From Mesorhizobium sp. (GTDB lineage Bacteria; Pseudomonadota; Alphaproteobacteria; Rhizobiales; Rhizobiaceae): a stretch of 64,000 bases of DNA. Of the stretch, positions 28,702-37,761 are shown piece after piece; the stretch's first letter is position 1, and every line of letters starts with the position of its first letter. A program made the position numbers and the translations under genes. Where the stretch lies: contig SAQG01000013.1 of assembly GCA_004020315.1 (NCBI GenBank), forward strand, positions 90,719 to 154,718, read 5' to 3'. The notes below the pieces were generated by a model. The model made no database searches, was not told the DNA's origin, and saw only the letters and a list, made by a program, of their open reading frames with translations.

Positions 28702-29304
28702 ATGCCGACGCTCTATGCGCTGAAACCGGCCTTCCAGGCGAAGCTGCGGCCGCTTGCCGACCGGCTGGCCGGGGCCAGCGTAACCGCCAACCAGATAACG
28801 CTGCTGGCCGCCGCCCTGTCGGTCGCCACCGGCGTTGTGGTCGCGGCCCTTGCCGGCCATCGCGCGATCTTCCTGCTGATGCCGGTGGTGCTGTTTGCGC
28901 GCATGGCGCTCAACGCCATCGACGGCATGCTCGCGCGCGAGCATGGTCAGGCCTCGAAGCTCGGCATGTATCTCAACGAACTCTGCGACGTCGTCTCGGA
29001 CCTCGCGCTGATCCTGGCCTTTGCCCCTCTCTTTCCTGCCTGGGGCGTCATCGCTTTCGCCATCGCGGCGGTGCTTGTGGAATTTGCCGGCGTGCTCGGC
29101 ATCGCGGCGGGCACAGGGCGCAATTATGCCGGGCCGTTCGGCAAGAGCGATCGGGCGCTGGCGCTCGGCATCGTCGCCTTCCTCGTCGCCTGCGGCCTGT
29201 GGGTGGAAGCGATCACGCCGTTTGTGTTTCCGGCAATGGCTACACTCTCGCTGGTGACCGCCATCAACCGGATACGCAGCGGCCTTAACGGGAGCGGCGA
29301 CTGA
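28702..29304 (+). CDS. CDP-alcohol phosphatidyltransferase, YnbA-like
   Basis: 200 residues with about six membrane helices. The family motif is DG-xx-AR, then G and two acidic positions. Here it reads NAIDGMLAR and, further on, GMYLNELCD. Two of the four usual Asp residues are Asn. As I recall E. coli YnbA, it has the same Asn residues, which supports orthology. The enzyme would transfer an alcohol onto a CDP-diacylglycerol-type donor. It is the first of six coupled genes. Confidence 0.85.
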   Translation: MPTLYALKPAFQAKLRPLADRLAGASVTANQITLLAAALSVATGVVVAALAGHRAIFLLMPVVLFARMALNAIDGMLAREHGQASKLGMYLNELCDVVSDLALILAFAPLFPAWGVIAFAIAAVLVEFAGVLGIAAGTGRNYAGPFGKSDRALALGIVAFLVACGLWVEAITPFVFPAMATLSLVTAINRIRSGLNGSGD

Positions 29305-29333
29305 ATTCCGGTCGGGTCCGCCAGGGGAAAAAC

Positions 29334-31118
29334 ATGCTTCACGAACAGACGATCGCCGCTGCTTCCGCAAGTGAGCAGCGGGTGGCACAGGAGCGCACCT
29401 TCCGCACGCATGACGGCACCGAGATCTTCTACCGCTATTGGCCGGCGATCGGGCAATCCGCCAAGGGCGCGATCCTGCTGTTCCACCGCGGCCACGAGCA
29501 TGGCGGCCGCATGGCGCATCTGGTCGACGAACTCGACATGCCCGACCATGCCTTCTATGCCTGGGACGCGCGCGGCAATGGCCGCTCGGCCGGCGAACGC
29601 GGCTATGCGCCGTCCTTTGCAGCACTGGTGCGCGACATCGATTGTTTCGTGCGCGAGATCGGCAGAGACGGGTTCGGCCAGCGCGACATCGCGCTGATCG
29701 CGCAATCCTTCGGCGCCGTGCTCGCCGCCGCCTGGGTGCATGATTATGCGCCGCAGATTCGCGCTTTGGTGCTGGCTTCGCCGGCCTTCTCGGTCAAGCT
29801 CTACGTGCCCTTCGCCAAGCAGGGCATTGCGCTGTGGCAGAAGATCAAGGGCCGCTTCTTCGTCAATTCCTACGTCAAGGCCAAGTTCCTGACGCATGAC
29901 CCCGAGCGCATCGCCTCCTTCGAGGCCGATCCGCTGATCACGCGGCCGATCGCCTCCAACATCCTGGTCGAGCTCTACGACCACGCCGCGCGCATCGTCT
30001 CGGATGCCCGCGCCATCACCGCGCCGACGCAATTGCTGATCTCCGGCAGCGACTGGGTTGTGCGGCATGGGCCGCAGCACGAATTCTTCGTCAATCTCGC
30101 CAGCCCGGCCAAGGAGCGGCATGTGCTGCCGGGTTTCTTCCACGACACGCTCGGCGAACGCGACCGCCGCAAGGCCCTCGACCTGATCAAGCCGTTCCTC
30201 GACAGACAGTTCGCGACGCCGGAGAAGCCGGTCGACCTGACCACGGCCGACCGCGCCGGCTACACACGCGACGAGGCCGACCGGCTGGCCTCGCCGCTCG
30301 CTTTGCTGTCACCAAAAGGCCTCTATTGGGCAATGAGCCGCGCCTCGATCCGCATGGGCGCGTGGCTGTCGTCGGGCATGAAGACGGGGATCGCCACCGG
30401 CTTCGATTCCGGCTCGACGCTCGACTATGTCTACGAGAACGAGGCGCGGGGCACCGGTCCGCTCGGCCGTATGATCGACCGCACCTTTCTCGACGCCATC
30501 GGCTGGCGCGGCATCCGCCAGCGCAAGCTGCATTTGGAAGAGCTGATCGGCAGCGCCACCCAGATGCTGAAGGGCGCCAGCCGGCCGGTCCATATCGTCG
30601 ATATCGCTGCCGGCCACGGCCGCTATGTGCTCGACGCGGTCGCCAAATGCACTGAGCCGCCGGCCAGCGTGCGGCTGCAGGACTTCTCCGACCTCAACGT
30701 TTCGCTCGGCTGCAAGCTGATAGCCGAGCGGCACCTGCCGACCAGCGTCTCGTTCCACCAAGCAGACGCCTTCGATGCCGAGATGCTTGCCGGGCTCGAT
30801 CCGGCCCCGGACCTCGCCATCGTCTCCGGGCTTTACGAATTGTTTTCCGACAACGCCATGATCACCCGCTCGCTGGGCGGGCTGGCCAAAGCGATGCAGC
30901 CCGGCAGTCTGCTTCTCTACACCAACCAGCCCTGGCATCCGCAGCTCGAAATGATCGCGCGCAGCTTGACTTCGCATCGCGGCGGCCAGGCTTGGGTGAT
31001 GCGCCGGCGCACGCAAGGCGAGATGGACCAACTGGTGACGGCAGCCGGTTTCGAGAAGCTCGACCAGCGCATCGACCAGTGGGGTATCTTCACCGTTTCG
31101 GTCGCGCGGCGCGTCTGA
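29334..31118 (+). CDS. Alpha/beta hydrolase fused to SAM methyltransferase, YnbC-like
   Basis: 594 residues. About residues 20-290 form a serine hydrolase of the lysophospholipase type, with LLFHRGHEHGGRM near the oxyanion hole, nucleophile region IAQSFGAVLA and late His in LPGFFHDTLGE. From about 390 a class I methyltransferase follows, with motif I VDIAAGHGRYVLDAV. E. coli YnbC has this same fusion. It may deacylate and methylate a lipid intermediate. The gap to the next gene is two bases. Confidence 0.88.
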   Translation: MLHEQTIAAASASEQRVAQERTFRTHDGTEIFYRYWPAIGQSAKGAILLFHRGHEHGGRMAHLVDELDMPDHAFYAWDARGNGRSAGERGYAPSFAALVRDIDCFVREIGRDGFGQRDIALIAQSFGAVLAAAWVHDYAPQIRALVLASPAFSVKLYVPFAKQGIALWQKIKGRFFVNSYVKAKFLTHDPERIASFEADPLITRPIASNILVELYDHAARIVSDARAITAPTQLLISGSDWVVRHGPQHEFFVNLASPAKERHVLPGFFHDTLGERDRRKALDLIKPFLDRQFATPEKPVDLTTADRAGYTRDEADRLASPLALLSPKGLYWAMSRASIRMGAWLSSGMKTGIATGFDSGSTLDYVYENEARGTGPLGRMIDRTFLDAIGWRGIRQRKLHLEELIGSATQMLKGASRPVHIVDIAAGHGRYVLDAVAKCTEPPASVRLQDFSDLNVSLGCKLIAERHLPTSVSFHQADAFDAEMLAGLDPAPDLAIVSGLYELFSDNAMITRSLGGLAKAMQPGSLLLYTNQPWHPQLEMIARSLTSHRGGQAWVMRRRTQGEMDQLVTAAGFEKLDQRIDQWGIFTVSVARRV

Positions 31119-31120
31119 GC

Positions 31121-32455
31121 ATGGTCTCGCCTGCCGTTGCCCCTGCCCTTTCTGCCTCTGAGCGCGAGCCGTACGCCGGAATCGCGCTGCGGGCGGCGCT
31201 GTGGTTGGCGTTTCTGGCGCCGTTCTTCTACACGACCTATGGCTTCGCCAACTGGCTAGCGTCGCAGCGCGACGATGTCGGCAGCATCGTCTTCGAATGG
31301 GAGCGCGGCATCCCGTTCATCGCCTGGACGATCGTGCCCTATTGGTCGATCAACCTGTTCTACGGCCTGTCGCTGCTGTTGAACGATACGAAGCGCGGCG
31401 TCGACCGGCTCGCCGGTCGTTATCTCACGGCGCAACTCATCGCCGTCGCCTGCTTCATCCTGTTCCCGCTGACGGCGACCTTCGTGAGACCCGAAACCAG
31501 CGGCCTGCCGGGCTTCATGTTTGCGGTGCTCGGCGGCTTCGACAAGCCGTTCAACCAGGCGCCGTCGCTGCACATCGCACTGCTGGTCATCATCTGGGAT
31601 CATTGGCGTTATCGGCTCAAAGGCATGGCCGGCGTCGTCTGGCATGCCTGGTGTTTCCTGATCGGCGCCTCGGTGCTGACGACGTGGCAGCACCATGTCA
31701 TCGATATCCCGACCGGCGCTTTGCTCGGCTTCTTCGCCCTGTGGCTGTTTCCGCGCGACGGCGAATTGCCGTTCGCCGGCTTCCGCCTGACCGCCGATGC
31801 CATGTCCAGGCGGCTGGCGCTGTTCTACGCGCTGGGCGCCGCACTGGCGCTGGCCGGCGCCGTTGCCGGCGCCTTCGTCTCGGCGCTGTGGCTCATCCTG
31901 CTGTGGCCGGCGCTGGCGCTTGGCATCGTCGCCTTCGCCTATGCCGGGGCCGGCGCCAAAGTGTTCCAGAAAGCGCCTGACGGCAGCGTATCGCTGGCCA
32001 GCCGTGTTTTGTTGCTGCCTTACCGGCTTGGCGCCAGGGTCAATGCATGGATATGGACGCGCAAGCTGCCGCCGCATGTCGCAATTGCCGACGGCGTCTT
32101 CCTCGGCCGCTTTCCCACAGCCGCCGAGGCCGACGCCTTCGGCACGGTGATCGACCTTGCCGGCGAGTTGGAGCGGCCGCGCGGCGTCACCTGCCGCTGG
32201 ACGGCTGTCGCCATGGTCGATCTCTTGCCGCCATCGCAGGCGGCGCAAGCGCAAGCGGTGGCGGCGATCGAGGCGGCGCGCGGCCACGGCACGGTGCTGG
32301 TCTGCTGCGCACTCGGCTTCCAGCGCAGTGCCGGCGTCGTCGCCGAATGGCTGGTTGCCACTGGCCGCTCGCCAACGCCGGCGCAGGCGCACAAGCGGCT
32401 CGCGGCGTCGGGCCGGCCGGTACATCTTCGGATCGCGGCGGACGAGCCGGCATGA
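31121..32455 (+). CDS. PAP2-type phosphatase fused to dual-specificity phosphatase, YnbD-like
   Basis: 444 residues. The N-terminal part has about six membrane helices with PAP2-like elements (FVRPETSG; NQAPSLHIAL; TWQHHVIDIPTG). Two further helices precede a C-terminal cysteine phosphatase domain whose active loop reads CCALGFQRSAG, i.e. C-x5-R with Cys in place of the usual preceding His. This matches YnbD. It would dephosphorylate a lipid phosphate. ATG 31121 is two bases after the previous stop. Confidence 0.88.
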   Translation: MVSPAVAPALSASEREPYAGIALRAALWLAFLAPFFYTTYGFANWLASQRDDVGSIVFEWERGIPFIAWTIVPYWSINLFYGLSLLLNDTKRGVDRLAGRYLTAQLIAVACFILFPLTATFVRPETSGLPGFMFAVLGGFDKPFNQAPSLHIALLVIIWDHWRYRLKGMAGVVWHAWCFLIGASVLTTWQHHVIDIPTGALLGFFALWLFPRDGELPFAGFRLTADAMSRRLALFYALGAALALAGAVAGAFVSALWLILLWPALALGIVAFAYAGAGAKVFQKAPDGSVSLASRVLLLPYRLGARVNAWIWTRKLPPHVAIADGVFLGRFPTAAEADAFGTVIDLAGELERPRGVTCRWTAVAMVDLLPPSQAAQAQAVAAIEAARGHGTVLVCCALGFQRSAGVVAEWLVATGRSPTPAQAHKRLAASGRPVHLRIAADEPA

Positions 32456-32880
32456 GTGCCCATCGAGACAAAGCCGAGGCCTTCGCCGCCGGGCTGATGA
32501 CGCAAGCGCTGTGGCCGCTGCTGCTGGTGCTGGCCACGTTGGTGGCCGCGCCGGTTATCGCCGTGGCAGCGCAGCCGCAAGCGACGACGGTGACGGCCGC
32601 GGCCTGGCTGGTCGCGGCAGCCAGCGGCGTGGTCACCCTCGCGCTCTCGGCCCTGCTCACCTTCGACGCTCTGCTGTTCTGGCTGATGGCGAGCCACACC
32701 AGCGAGGCCGCCGGCGGTGCCTCGGTCGACGACGTGCTGGCGCGCATGCGCGTCAAACCGGCCGCTGCCGGCATCGGCTCGCTCGACCGGCGCATCGCGG
32801 GCGCGCAGCGCCTGCTGATGAACCAGCGCATCGCGCTCGGGCTGTTCGTGGCGGTATCCGCCGTCGCTCTGTCTTTCTGA
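32452..32880 (+). CDS. Small membrane protein of the lipid cluster
   Basis: 142 residues, starting in an ATGA overlap with the phosphatase gene. Two N-terminal hydrophobic helices (about 18-75) are followed by an amphipathic cytosolic segment (SVDDVLARMRVKPAAAGIGS) and a last hydrophobic helix (QRIALGLFVAVSAVALSF). No family is recognised and I know of no counterpart in E. coli ynb. It may scaffold the lipid enzymes. Confidence 0.75.
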   Translation: MSAHRDKAEAFAAGLMTQALWPLLLVLATLVAAPVIAVAAQPQATTVTAAAWLVAAASGVVTLALSALLTFDALLFWLMASHTSEAAGGASVDDVLARMRVKPAAAGIGSLDRRIAGAQRLLMNQRIALGLFVAVSAVALSF

Positions 32881-32888
32881 GCCGGACG

Positions 32889-33551
32889 ATGAGCAAGCTT
32901 GGCACCCGCACGTTCACCCTGCTGCAGACCGTGACCTCGGTCGGCCTGTCGGCGCTGGCCTGGGCGGTAACCGGCGTGCGGCCGATCTGGAACGGCAGCC
33001 AGCCGTCGGACCGGCAGCGCATCTACTTCGCCAACCATGCCAGCCACGGTGATTTCATCCTGCTGTCGGCCTGCCTCAGTGAGAAGGAGCGCGCCCGCAC
33101 CCATGCCGTCGCGGCAGCCGACTATTGGGGCAAGACGCGTCTGCGCCGTTTCATTGCGGAGGACATGCTGTCTTCCGTGCTCATCCACCGGCAGTGGACC
33201 GATGAGGCTGAGAATCCGATCTCGATCATGCTGTCGGTGCTCGACGAGGGCCATTCGCTGATCATCTTCCCCGAAGGCACGCGCAACATGACCGACGAGC
33301 CGCTGCTGCCGTTCCGCTCCGGCCTCTACAATCTCTCGATGGCGCGACCCGACGTCGAACTCATCCCGTGTTGGATCGAGAACATGTCGCGGGTGCTGCC
33401 CAAGGGCCAGTTCGTGCCGGTGCCGCTGCTTTGCCGCGTCGTCTTCGGCGCGCCGATCGCCATTGCCCCCGGCGAGGAACGCCGCGCCTTTCTCGACCGC
33501 GCCCGCCAGGCGCTGCTTGCGCTCAATCCCCGCCCGCAAAGAGACGATTAG
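32889..33551 (+). CDS. PlsC-type 1-acyl-glycerol-3-phosphate acyltransferase
   Basis: 220 residues with the acyltransferase motifs NHASHGDF (HX4D, near residue 49) and FPEGTRNM (near 130). One N-terminal hydrophobic helix anchors it. It acylates a lysophosphatidate-like acceptor. Set between the small membrane protein and the CDP-diglyceride synthase, with gaps of eight and six bases, it would supply the phosphatidate for the next enzyme. Confidence 0.9.
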   Translation: MSKLGTRTFTLLQTVTSVGLSALAWAVTGVRPIWNGSQPSDRQRIYFANHASHGDFILLSACLSEKERARTHAVAAADYWGKTRLRRFIAEDMLSSVLIHRQWTDEAENPISIMLSVLDEGHSLIIFPEGTRNMTDEPLLPFRSGLYNLSMARPDVELIPCWIENMSRVLPKGQFVPVPLLCRVVFGAPIAIAPGEERRAFLDRARQALLALNPRPQRDD

Positions 33552-33557
33552 AACAAC

Positions 33558-34493
33558 ATGCCAATGCACGAGACCCTCATTCTGGTCGTCGGCCTCGCTG
33601 CGGTGCTGACCACGGCAAGCCTGGTCGCCGCCATCCTGTCGTGGCGCGCGCCGAAGCCGCTGTCCTCGACGCTGGTCAACCTCAACCAGCGCATCAACGC
33701 CTGGTGGGTGATGGTGGTGGCGATCACCGTCGCCTTCTTCCTCGGCCGCTCCGGCATGACCATCCTGTTCGCGCTGATCTCGTTTGCCGCCTTGCGCGAA
33801 TTCGTGACGCTGACGCACAGCCGCCGCAGCGACCATTGGGTGCTGCTCGGCATGTTCGGCATCATCATCCCGTTCCAGTACTGGCTGGTGTGGACCGCCT
33901 GGTACGGCCTCTTCACCATCTTCATCCCGGTCTACTGCTTCCTGCTGATGCCGGCGATCACCGCGCTTCACGGCGACACCGAGCGCTTTCTGGAGCGCGT
34001 CTCGGCGCAGCAATGGGCCGTCATGATCTCGGTCTACTGCGTCAGCCACGTGCCGGCACTGCTGACGCTCGACGTTCCCGGCTTCGAAGGCCGCAATTTG
34101 TTGCTGATCGCTTTCCTGATCATCACCGTGCAAGGCAGCGACGTGCTGCAATACATCTTCGGCAAGCTGTTCGGCAGGCACCTGATATCGCCGAAGGTAT
34201 CGCCGTCGAAAACCTGGGAGGGACTGGTCGGCGGGCTGGCGACGTCGAGTCTGCTTGGCGCCCTGCTGTCGTTCCTGACGCCGTTTTCGCCGCTCCAGGC
34301 AGCGGGTGTTGCCTTCATCGCCTGCCTGATGGGCTTCCTTGGCGGGCTGGTCGCCTCCGCCATCAAGCGCGATCAGGGGGTGAAGGACTGGGGCCATCTG
34401 ATCGAGGGCCATGGCGGCATGATGGACCGCGCCGACAGCCTGGTCTTCGCCGCGCCGATTTTCTTTCACACCGTGCGCTATTTCTGGACGTGA
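33558..34493 (+). CDS. Phosphatidate cytidylyltransferase (CDP-diglyceride synthase), YnbB-like
   Basis: 311 residues with about eight membrane helices and the CdsA-type C-terminal signature around SPKVSPSKTWEGLVGG and IKRDQGVKDWGHLIEGHGG-MMDRAD. The family makes CDP-diacylglycerol from phosphatidate and CTP. It is the last gene of the cluster and should feed the CDP-alcohol transferase at 28702. It is probably a second copy beside a housekeeping cdsA elsewhere. Confidence 0.92.
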   Translation: MPMHETLILVVGLAAVLTTASLVAAILSWRAPKPLSSTLVNLNQRINAWWVMVVAITVAFFLGRSGMTILFALISFAALREFVTLTHSRRSDHWVLLGMFGIIIPFQYWLVWTAWYGLFTIFIPVYCFLLMPAITALHGDTERFLERVSAQQWAVMISVYCVSHVPALLTLDVPGFEGRNLLLIAFLIITVQGSDVLQYIFGKLFGRHLISPKVSPSKTWEGLVGGLATSSLLGALLSFLTPFSPLQAAGVAFIACLMGFLGGLVASAIKRDQGVKDWGHLIEGHGGMMDRADSLVFAAPIFFHTVRYFWT

Positions 34494-34508
34494 GAGCGAG
34501 CTACGGTC

Positions 34509-36497
34509 TCATTTTGCAGCGGCGAGCGGCGCTTTCTTGGCAGGGCGTGGCCGGCGGCGCATGCGGCGCTTGGCAGCGACCTTCAGAGCAACCGGCGGGT
34601 CGCTCGACAACGCGCCCAGAACGGCTTCGACCATGCCATACGCCACAAAATCGGCGTTGATGTCATTGGCCAATTCGACGGCTGTCTTTTTGTCGTCGCC
34701 GTCCTCCGACCAGAACACGATGCCTACCCGCAGCGCCGACTTGGCACGTTTCAGCCGACGAACCAGGAAACGGGCGTGCTTGACGGAGTCGCGATTCAGG
34801 AATCCGACCACAACGGTGTCGACAGCGTCGAGCTCGAGCCGGCGAATGCTTGCCGGATCCATATCGGCAAAGCTCGCCTTCGATACCGCCGCCCCTTGGA
34901 CTTCGAGCACCTGCGCCAGCATGGCGGCGGCGGCATCGTCGAGTTCGCCGCGTCCGCCGGCACACAGCACTGAAATGTCCGTGCCATCCGGCAGCTCGGT
35001 GTCGTCCTCGCTCTCCCCTTGCGCCTGCTTGTCCTCGTCCGCTGTGGCAGGCTCGGCTGCGGCTGGCTCATCCTCCTCCGCTTCCTCCCGTGCGCTGTCC
35101 TCAAGGTTCGCCACCAGCGTCTGCGCACTGGCCGCCACCCGCCGTCTTTGCTCATCGCCCATGACACCGCGTACGCGATCCTGTTCGCCGAGCAGAAGTG
35201 CGGGAACGGCGACCTTGTCATAGAATTCGAACAGATATTTTTCCTCCAGGAACTCCTCGGCGTGGTCAGTGGCTTCTTCCGGGTCGCCGGCCAACAGGCG
35301 CTGGTAGAGTCGGGCATGTAATTCCAGCACGGGTTCGTTGCCGAACAGGACGTCGAGGAATTCGAACTGCGGCACGTGCCTGCCTAGCACCACGAGACAA
35401 ACCGTGAGCGGCGTCGACAGAACCAGACCCAGCGGACCCCAGAGCCAGGTCCAAAAGATGGCCGCGACAATAATGGCCAATGGTGACAGCCCGGTGCGCG
35501 AGCCGTACAGCCAAGGTTCGACGACGTTGCCGGTGATCATTTCCATGACCACGAACAACCCGGCGGTCCATAGCACGAGGGACCAGCCGGGCGCCACGGC
35601 AAGCGCCAGGAACAGAGGCAGCAGCGCACCAATGATCGGCCCGATATAGGGAACAAAGCGCAGCGCCAGCGCCAGTAATCCCCACAGCAGTGCATTGGGT
35701 ATGCCCAGGACCCAAAGCCCTGCTGTAATCGGTATGGCATAAAGGATATTCACGACCAATTGCATGAGAAGATAGCGGCCGACCCGCTTGCCGGCATCCT
35801 GGAGCGCCTCGGTTGTTCGATGAAGGTCGCCATAGCCGACGAGGCGTATGAAACGATCGCGCAGATCCTCGCGCTCGAGCAGCATGAATATGACGACGAC
35901 GATGATCAGACCGGCCGATGCCAGCGGGCTGATCAGCGGGCCGATCAGGTTCTGGAGAACCTGGAGCGGTCTTTCGCGCGCGATGATCTCGACAGGCACC
36001 GGCTCGCGCCGTGGCTGATCCGCGGCGGGCTGTGAGGTTTCCTGCCTGTCGAGTTCCTGGCCAACGCGTTCGATCACCCCGCTCAGCCTGGCGACGATAC
36101 CGCCGCTGATGCCGGTCTCCTTCAGGGAGCGGATCTTGGTCACGATATTTGACTGGTAGAGCGGAATGTTCTGCGCCAGTTCACCGACCTGCGTGGCGAC
36201 AACGAAGGAGAACAGCGCAAGGACCGTGAAAGCGCCCATCACGCTGGCGATGACCGCAGGAAGACGCGGAATGCCAATTCGTTTGAGTGCCGAAACCATG
36301 GGCGCAAGCGCAAAGGTAAGCAGCAGAGCGATTGCGATCGGCAGGAAAATCTCGCGCCCGAAATACAGGGCCGCAACCGCCCCCACGACAGTCGCGACGG
36401 TGGGCAATGACATGCGCGGAAGAACCCTGGCACCGGACACAATGCCCACCAGCCCAGGCTCGGCGGGGTGCATGCCGTTTCGACGGTTGGCCGCCAC
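34509..36497 (-). CDS. AI-2E family transporter with long C-terminal cytoplasmic domain
   Basis: 662 residues from GTG at 36497, chosen because GGAGGT lies five bases upstream; ATG 36473 is an alternative. The first ~400 residues carry eight hydrophobic segments of the AI-2E/YdiK family (VGAVAALYFGREIFLPIAIA; PLGLVLSTPLTVCLVVLGRH). A coiled acidic linker (EEAEEDEPAAAEPATADEDK) leads to an alpha/beta domain (VDTVVVGFLNRDSVKHARFL) and a basic tail. It is convergent with the lipid cluster, 15 bp from its end. Confidence 0.85.
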   Translation of the reverse strand: MAANRRNGMHPAEPGLVGIVSGARVLPRMSLPTVATVVGAVAALYFGREIFLPIAIALLLTFALAPMVSALKRIGIPRLPAVIASVMGAFTVLALFSFVVATQVGELAQNIPLYQSNIVTKIRSLKETGISGGIVARLSGVIERVGQELDRQETSQPAADQPRREPVPVEIIARERPLQVLQNLIGPLISPLASAGLIIVVVIFMLLEREDLRDRFIRLVGYGDLHRTTEALQDAGKRVGRYLLMQLVVNILYAIPITAGLWVLGIPNALLWGLLALALRFVPYIGPIIGALLPLFLALAVAPGWSLVLWTAGLFVVMEMITGNVVEPWLYGSRTGLSPLAIIVAAIFWTWLWGPLGLVLSTPLTVCLVVLGRHVPQFEFLDVLFGNEPVLELHARLYQRLLAGDPEEATDHAEEFLEEKYLFEFYDKVAVPALLLGEQDRVRGVMGDEQRRRVAASAQTLVANLEDSAREEAEEDEPAAAEPATADEDKQAQGESEDDTELPDGTDISVLCAGGRGELDDAAAAMLAQVLEVQGAAVSKASFADMDPASIRRLELDAVDTVVVGFLNRDSVKHARFLVRRLKRAKSALRVGIVFWSEDGDDKKTAVELANDINADFVAYGMVEAVLGALSSDPPVALKVAAKRRMRRRPRPAKKAPLAAAK

Positions 36498-36702
36498 TTG
36501 ATACCTCCGCCCTGCTATAGCCATGATCAGGCATATTGAGCCGGCGTGCAACTTTCGCTTCTTCGCGCCGGCGAGTTCGAAGACGCGATCGGCAAGGGCG
36601 GCGCTTTGCGGCCCAACTGGACAGCCGGACGGGCGCTTTGGTCGCCGGACAAAACAACTGACGTGGTGATCGGTTCCGCACAGGCAGAAGACGAGGTCAG
36701 GC

Positions 36703-37632
36703 TTAATACGTATGACGCAGCCAATGGCGGTCGAACACGTCGAGAATGGACCGGAATTCGGCCGGCGGGATCTGGTTGGCGCCGCCCTCGCTGTCTCCGG
36801 CGAGGAATTGCGCCAACTGCCGGTCAACCGCTTCCGTCTGCTCGATGGACAGGCCAAGCGATGCCAAATCGCTAGCGATCGATCCGTCGGACGGCAGATA
36901 TCCACCCCATGTCTCGGGGGCCGGATTGCGCAAGCGGATCATCAGGATCCTGGTGAGGGACGGCTGCGGCTCCGGGCCGATGATGGAGGTGCCGCACAGA
37001 TAGCCGCCAAGCACGCTTCCGGGCCGCGAGTGCGGAAACAGGCAGAAGAAGAATTGGGCTTCGCCGCTGGTTTCCTTTAGATGCGCATAAAGGCCGCGTT
37101 TTGCCGGCGTCATCAGCCCGCCGAGCAGCAGCTGCCCGGTCGGCAATGCCTCGCGATAGGCGGCAGTCAGGCCGTGCGCGCCCGGTCCGGCCTCTATCGA
37201 CAGGCTGCCCCTGATCAGCTGGCCGCGATAATAGGGCGACAAGGCGCGCGAATAACATGCGTAGGTTCCGACAAGGGCCAATCCAAGGCTTCGCTCCTCA
37301 TGCCCGGACGCCGCATCGAAATGCGCACCGGCGCGGCGTTCCAGTTCGGCCCTCTCGATACCGTGGCGGGCGCAGATCGCCGCCGTGAAGCCCGGCAGGT
37401 CGCTCTCGGCGATCCAGGCGCCGGGTTGCTCCAGCTTGAGAAGCTTCGACCAATCGTCGTAGACGCTGAGCTGGCGTGGCTGGGCGCGGCCCTGCAGCCA
37501 TTTGTCGGCACGGCCGAGATCGAACGCCGTCTTCGGGTTGACGCCCCGGAATGCCGCCGCAAGGTCCTTGCGGGTGACGGTCCCCAGCAGGGCCGCAGTC
37601 AACCGTAATTTCTGCGCGATATGCTGTGCCAT
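36703..37632 (-). CDS. Unrecognised protein with possible N-terminal HTH
   Basis: 309 residues. The first 80 (LGTVTRKDLAAAFRGVNPKT ... LGRADKWLQGRAQPRQLSVY) resemble a helical DNA-binding region. The rest is an alpha/beta domain (GLALVGTYACYSRALSPYYR; AQFFFCLFPHSRPGSVLGGY; YLPSDGSIASDLA). No signal or membrane segment. It is divergent from the small exported protein at 37950, with the 38-bp duplicated element between. I do not recognise a family. Confidence 0.6.
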   Translation of the reverse strand: MAQHIAQKLRLTAALLGTVTRKDLAAAFRGVNPKTAFDLGRADKWLQGRAQPRQLSVYDDWSKLLKLEQPGAWIAESDLPGFTAAICARHGIERAELERRAGAHFDAASGHEERSLGLALVGTYACYSRALSPYYRGQLIRGSLSIEAGPGAHGLTAAYREALPTGQLLLGGLMTPAKRGLYAHLKETSGEAQFFFCLFPHSRPGSVLGGYLCGTSIIGPEPQPSLTRILMIRLRNPAPETWGGYLPSDGSIASDLASLGLSIEQTEAVDRQLAQFLAGDSEGGANQIPPAEFRSILDVFDRHWLRHTY

Positions 37633-37703
37633 CCCACCCGCCCCTTATGCCACTGCGAGGCATAACATGTGCCAGCACCTGCTCCCACCGCGTTCATAGG
37701 GGC

Positions 37704-37723
37704 GGGACTTCTCCTAAAGTCCC
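37704..37723. repeat. Short inverted repeat GGGACTT/AAGTCCC
   Basis: GGGACTT and AAGTCCC are separated by six bases and abut the left edge of the 38-bp element. It is a possible operator for the minus-strand gene starting at 37632. Confidence 0.5.
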
Positions 37724-37761
37724 ATATTCCAGGAAATCCGCGGAATTCCACGCCGTTCCAC
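37724..37761 (+). promoter_or_regulatory. 38-bp duplicated upstream element, copy 1
   Basis: It begins ATATTCCAGGAAATCC and ends CGTTCCAC. It matches the copy at 38285 at 35 of 38 positions. On the minus strand TGGAA recurs at about one-helical-turn spacing, as in multi-site operators. It lies 92 bp upstream of the minus gene start (37632) and 188 bp upstream of ATG 37950. Confidence 0.65.

Noticed and set aside
32187..34469. 760-codon minus-strand ORF over the lipid cluster
   Set aside because: Antisense to five well-supported genes; low-complexity His/Gln/Arg translation typical of a GC-rich shadow.
36527..36724. Short minus ORF with signal-like start
   Set aside because: Overlaps the gene at 36703 and has no homology or RBS.
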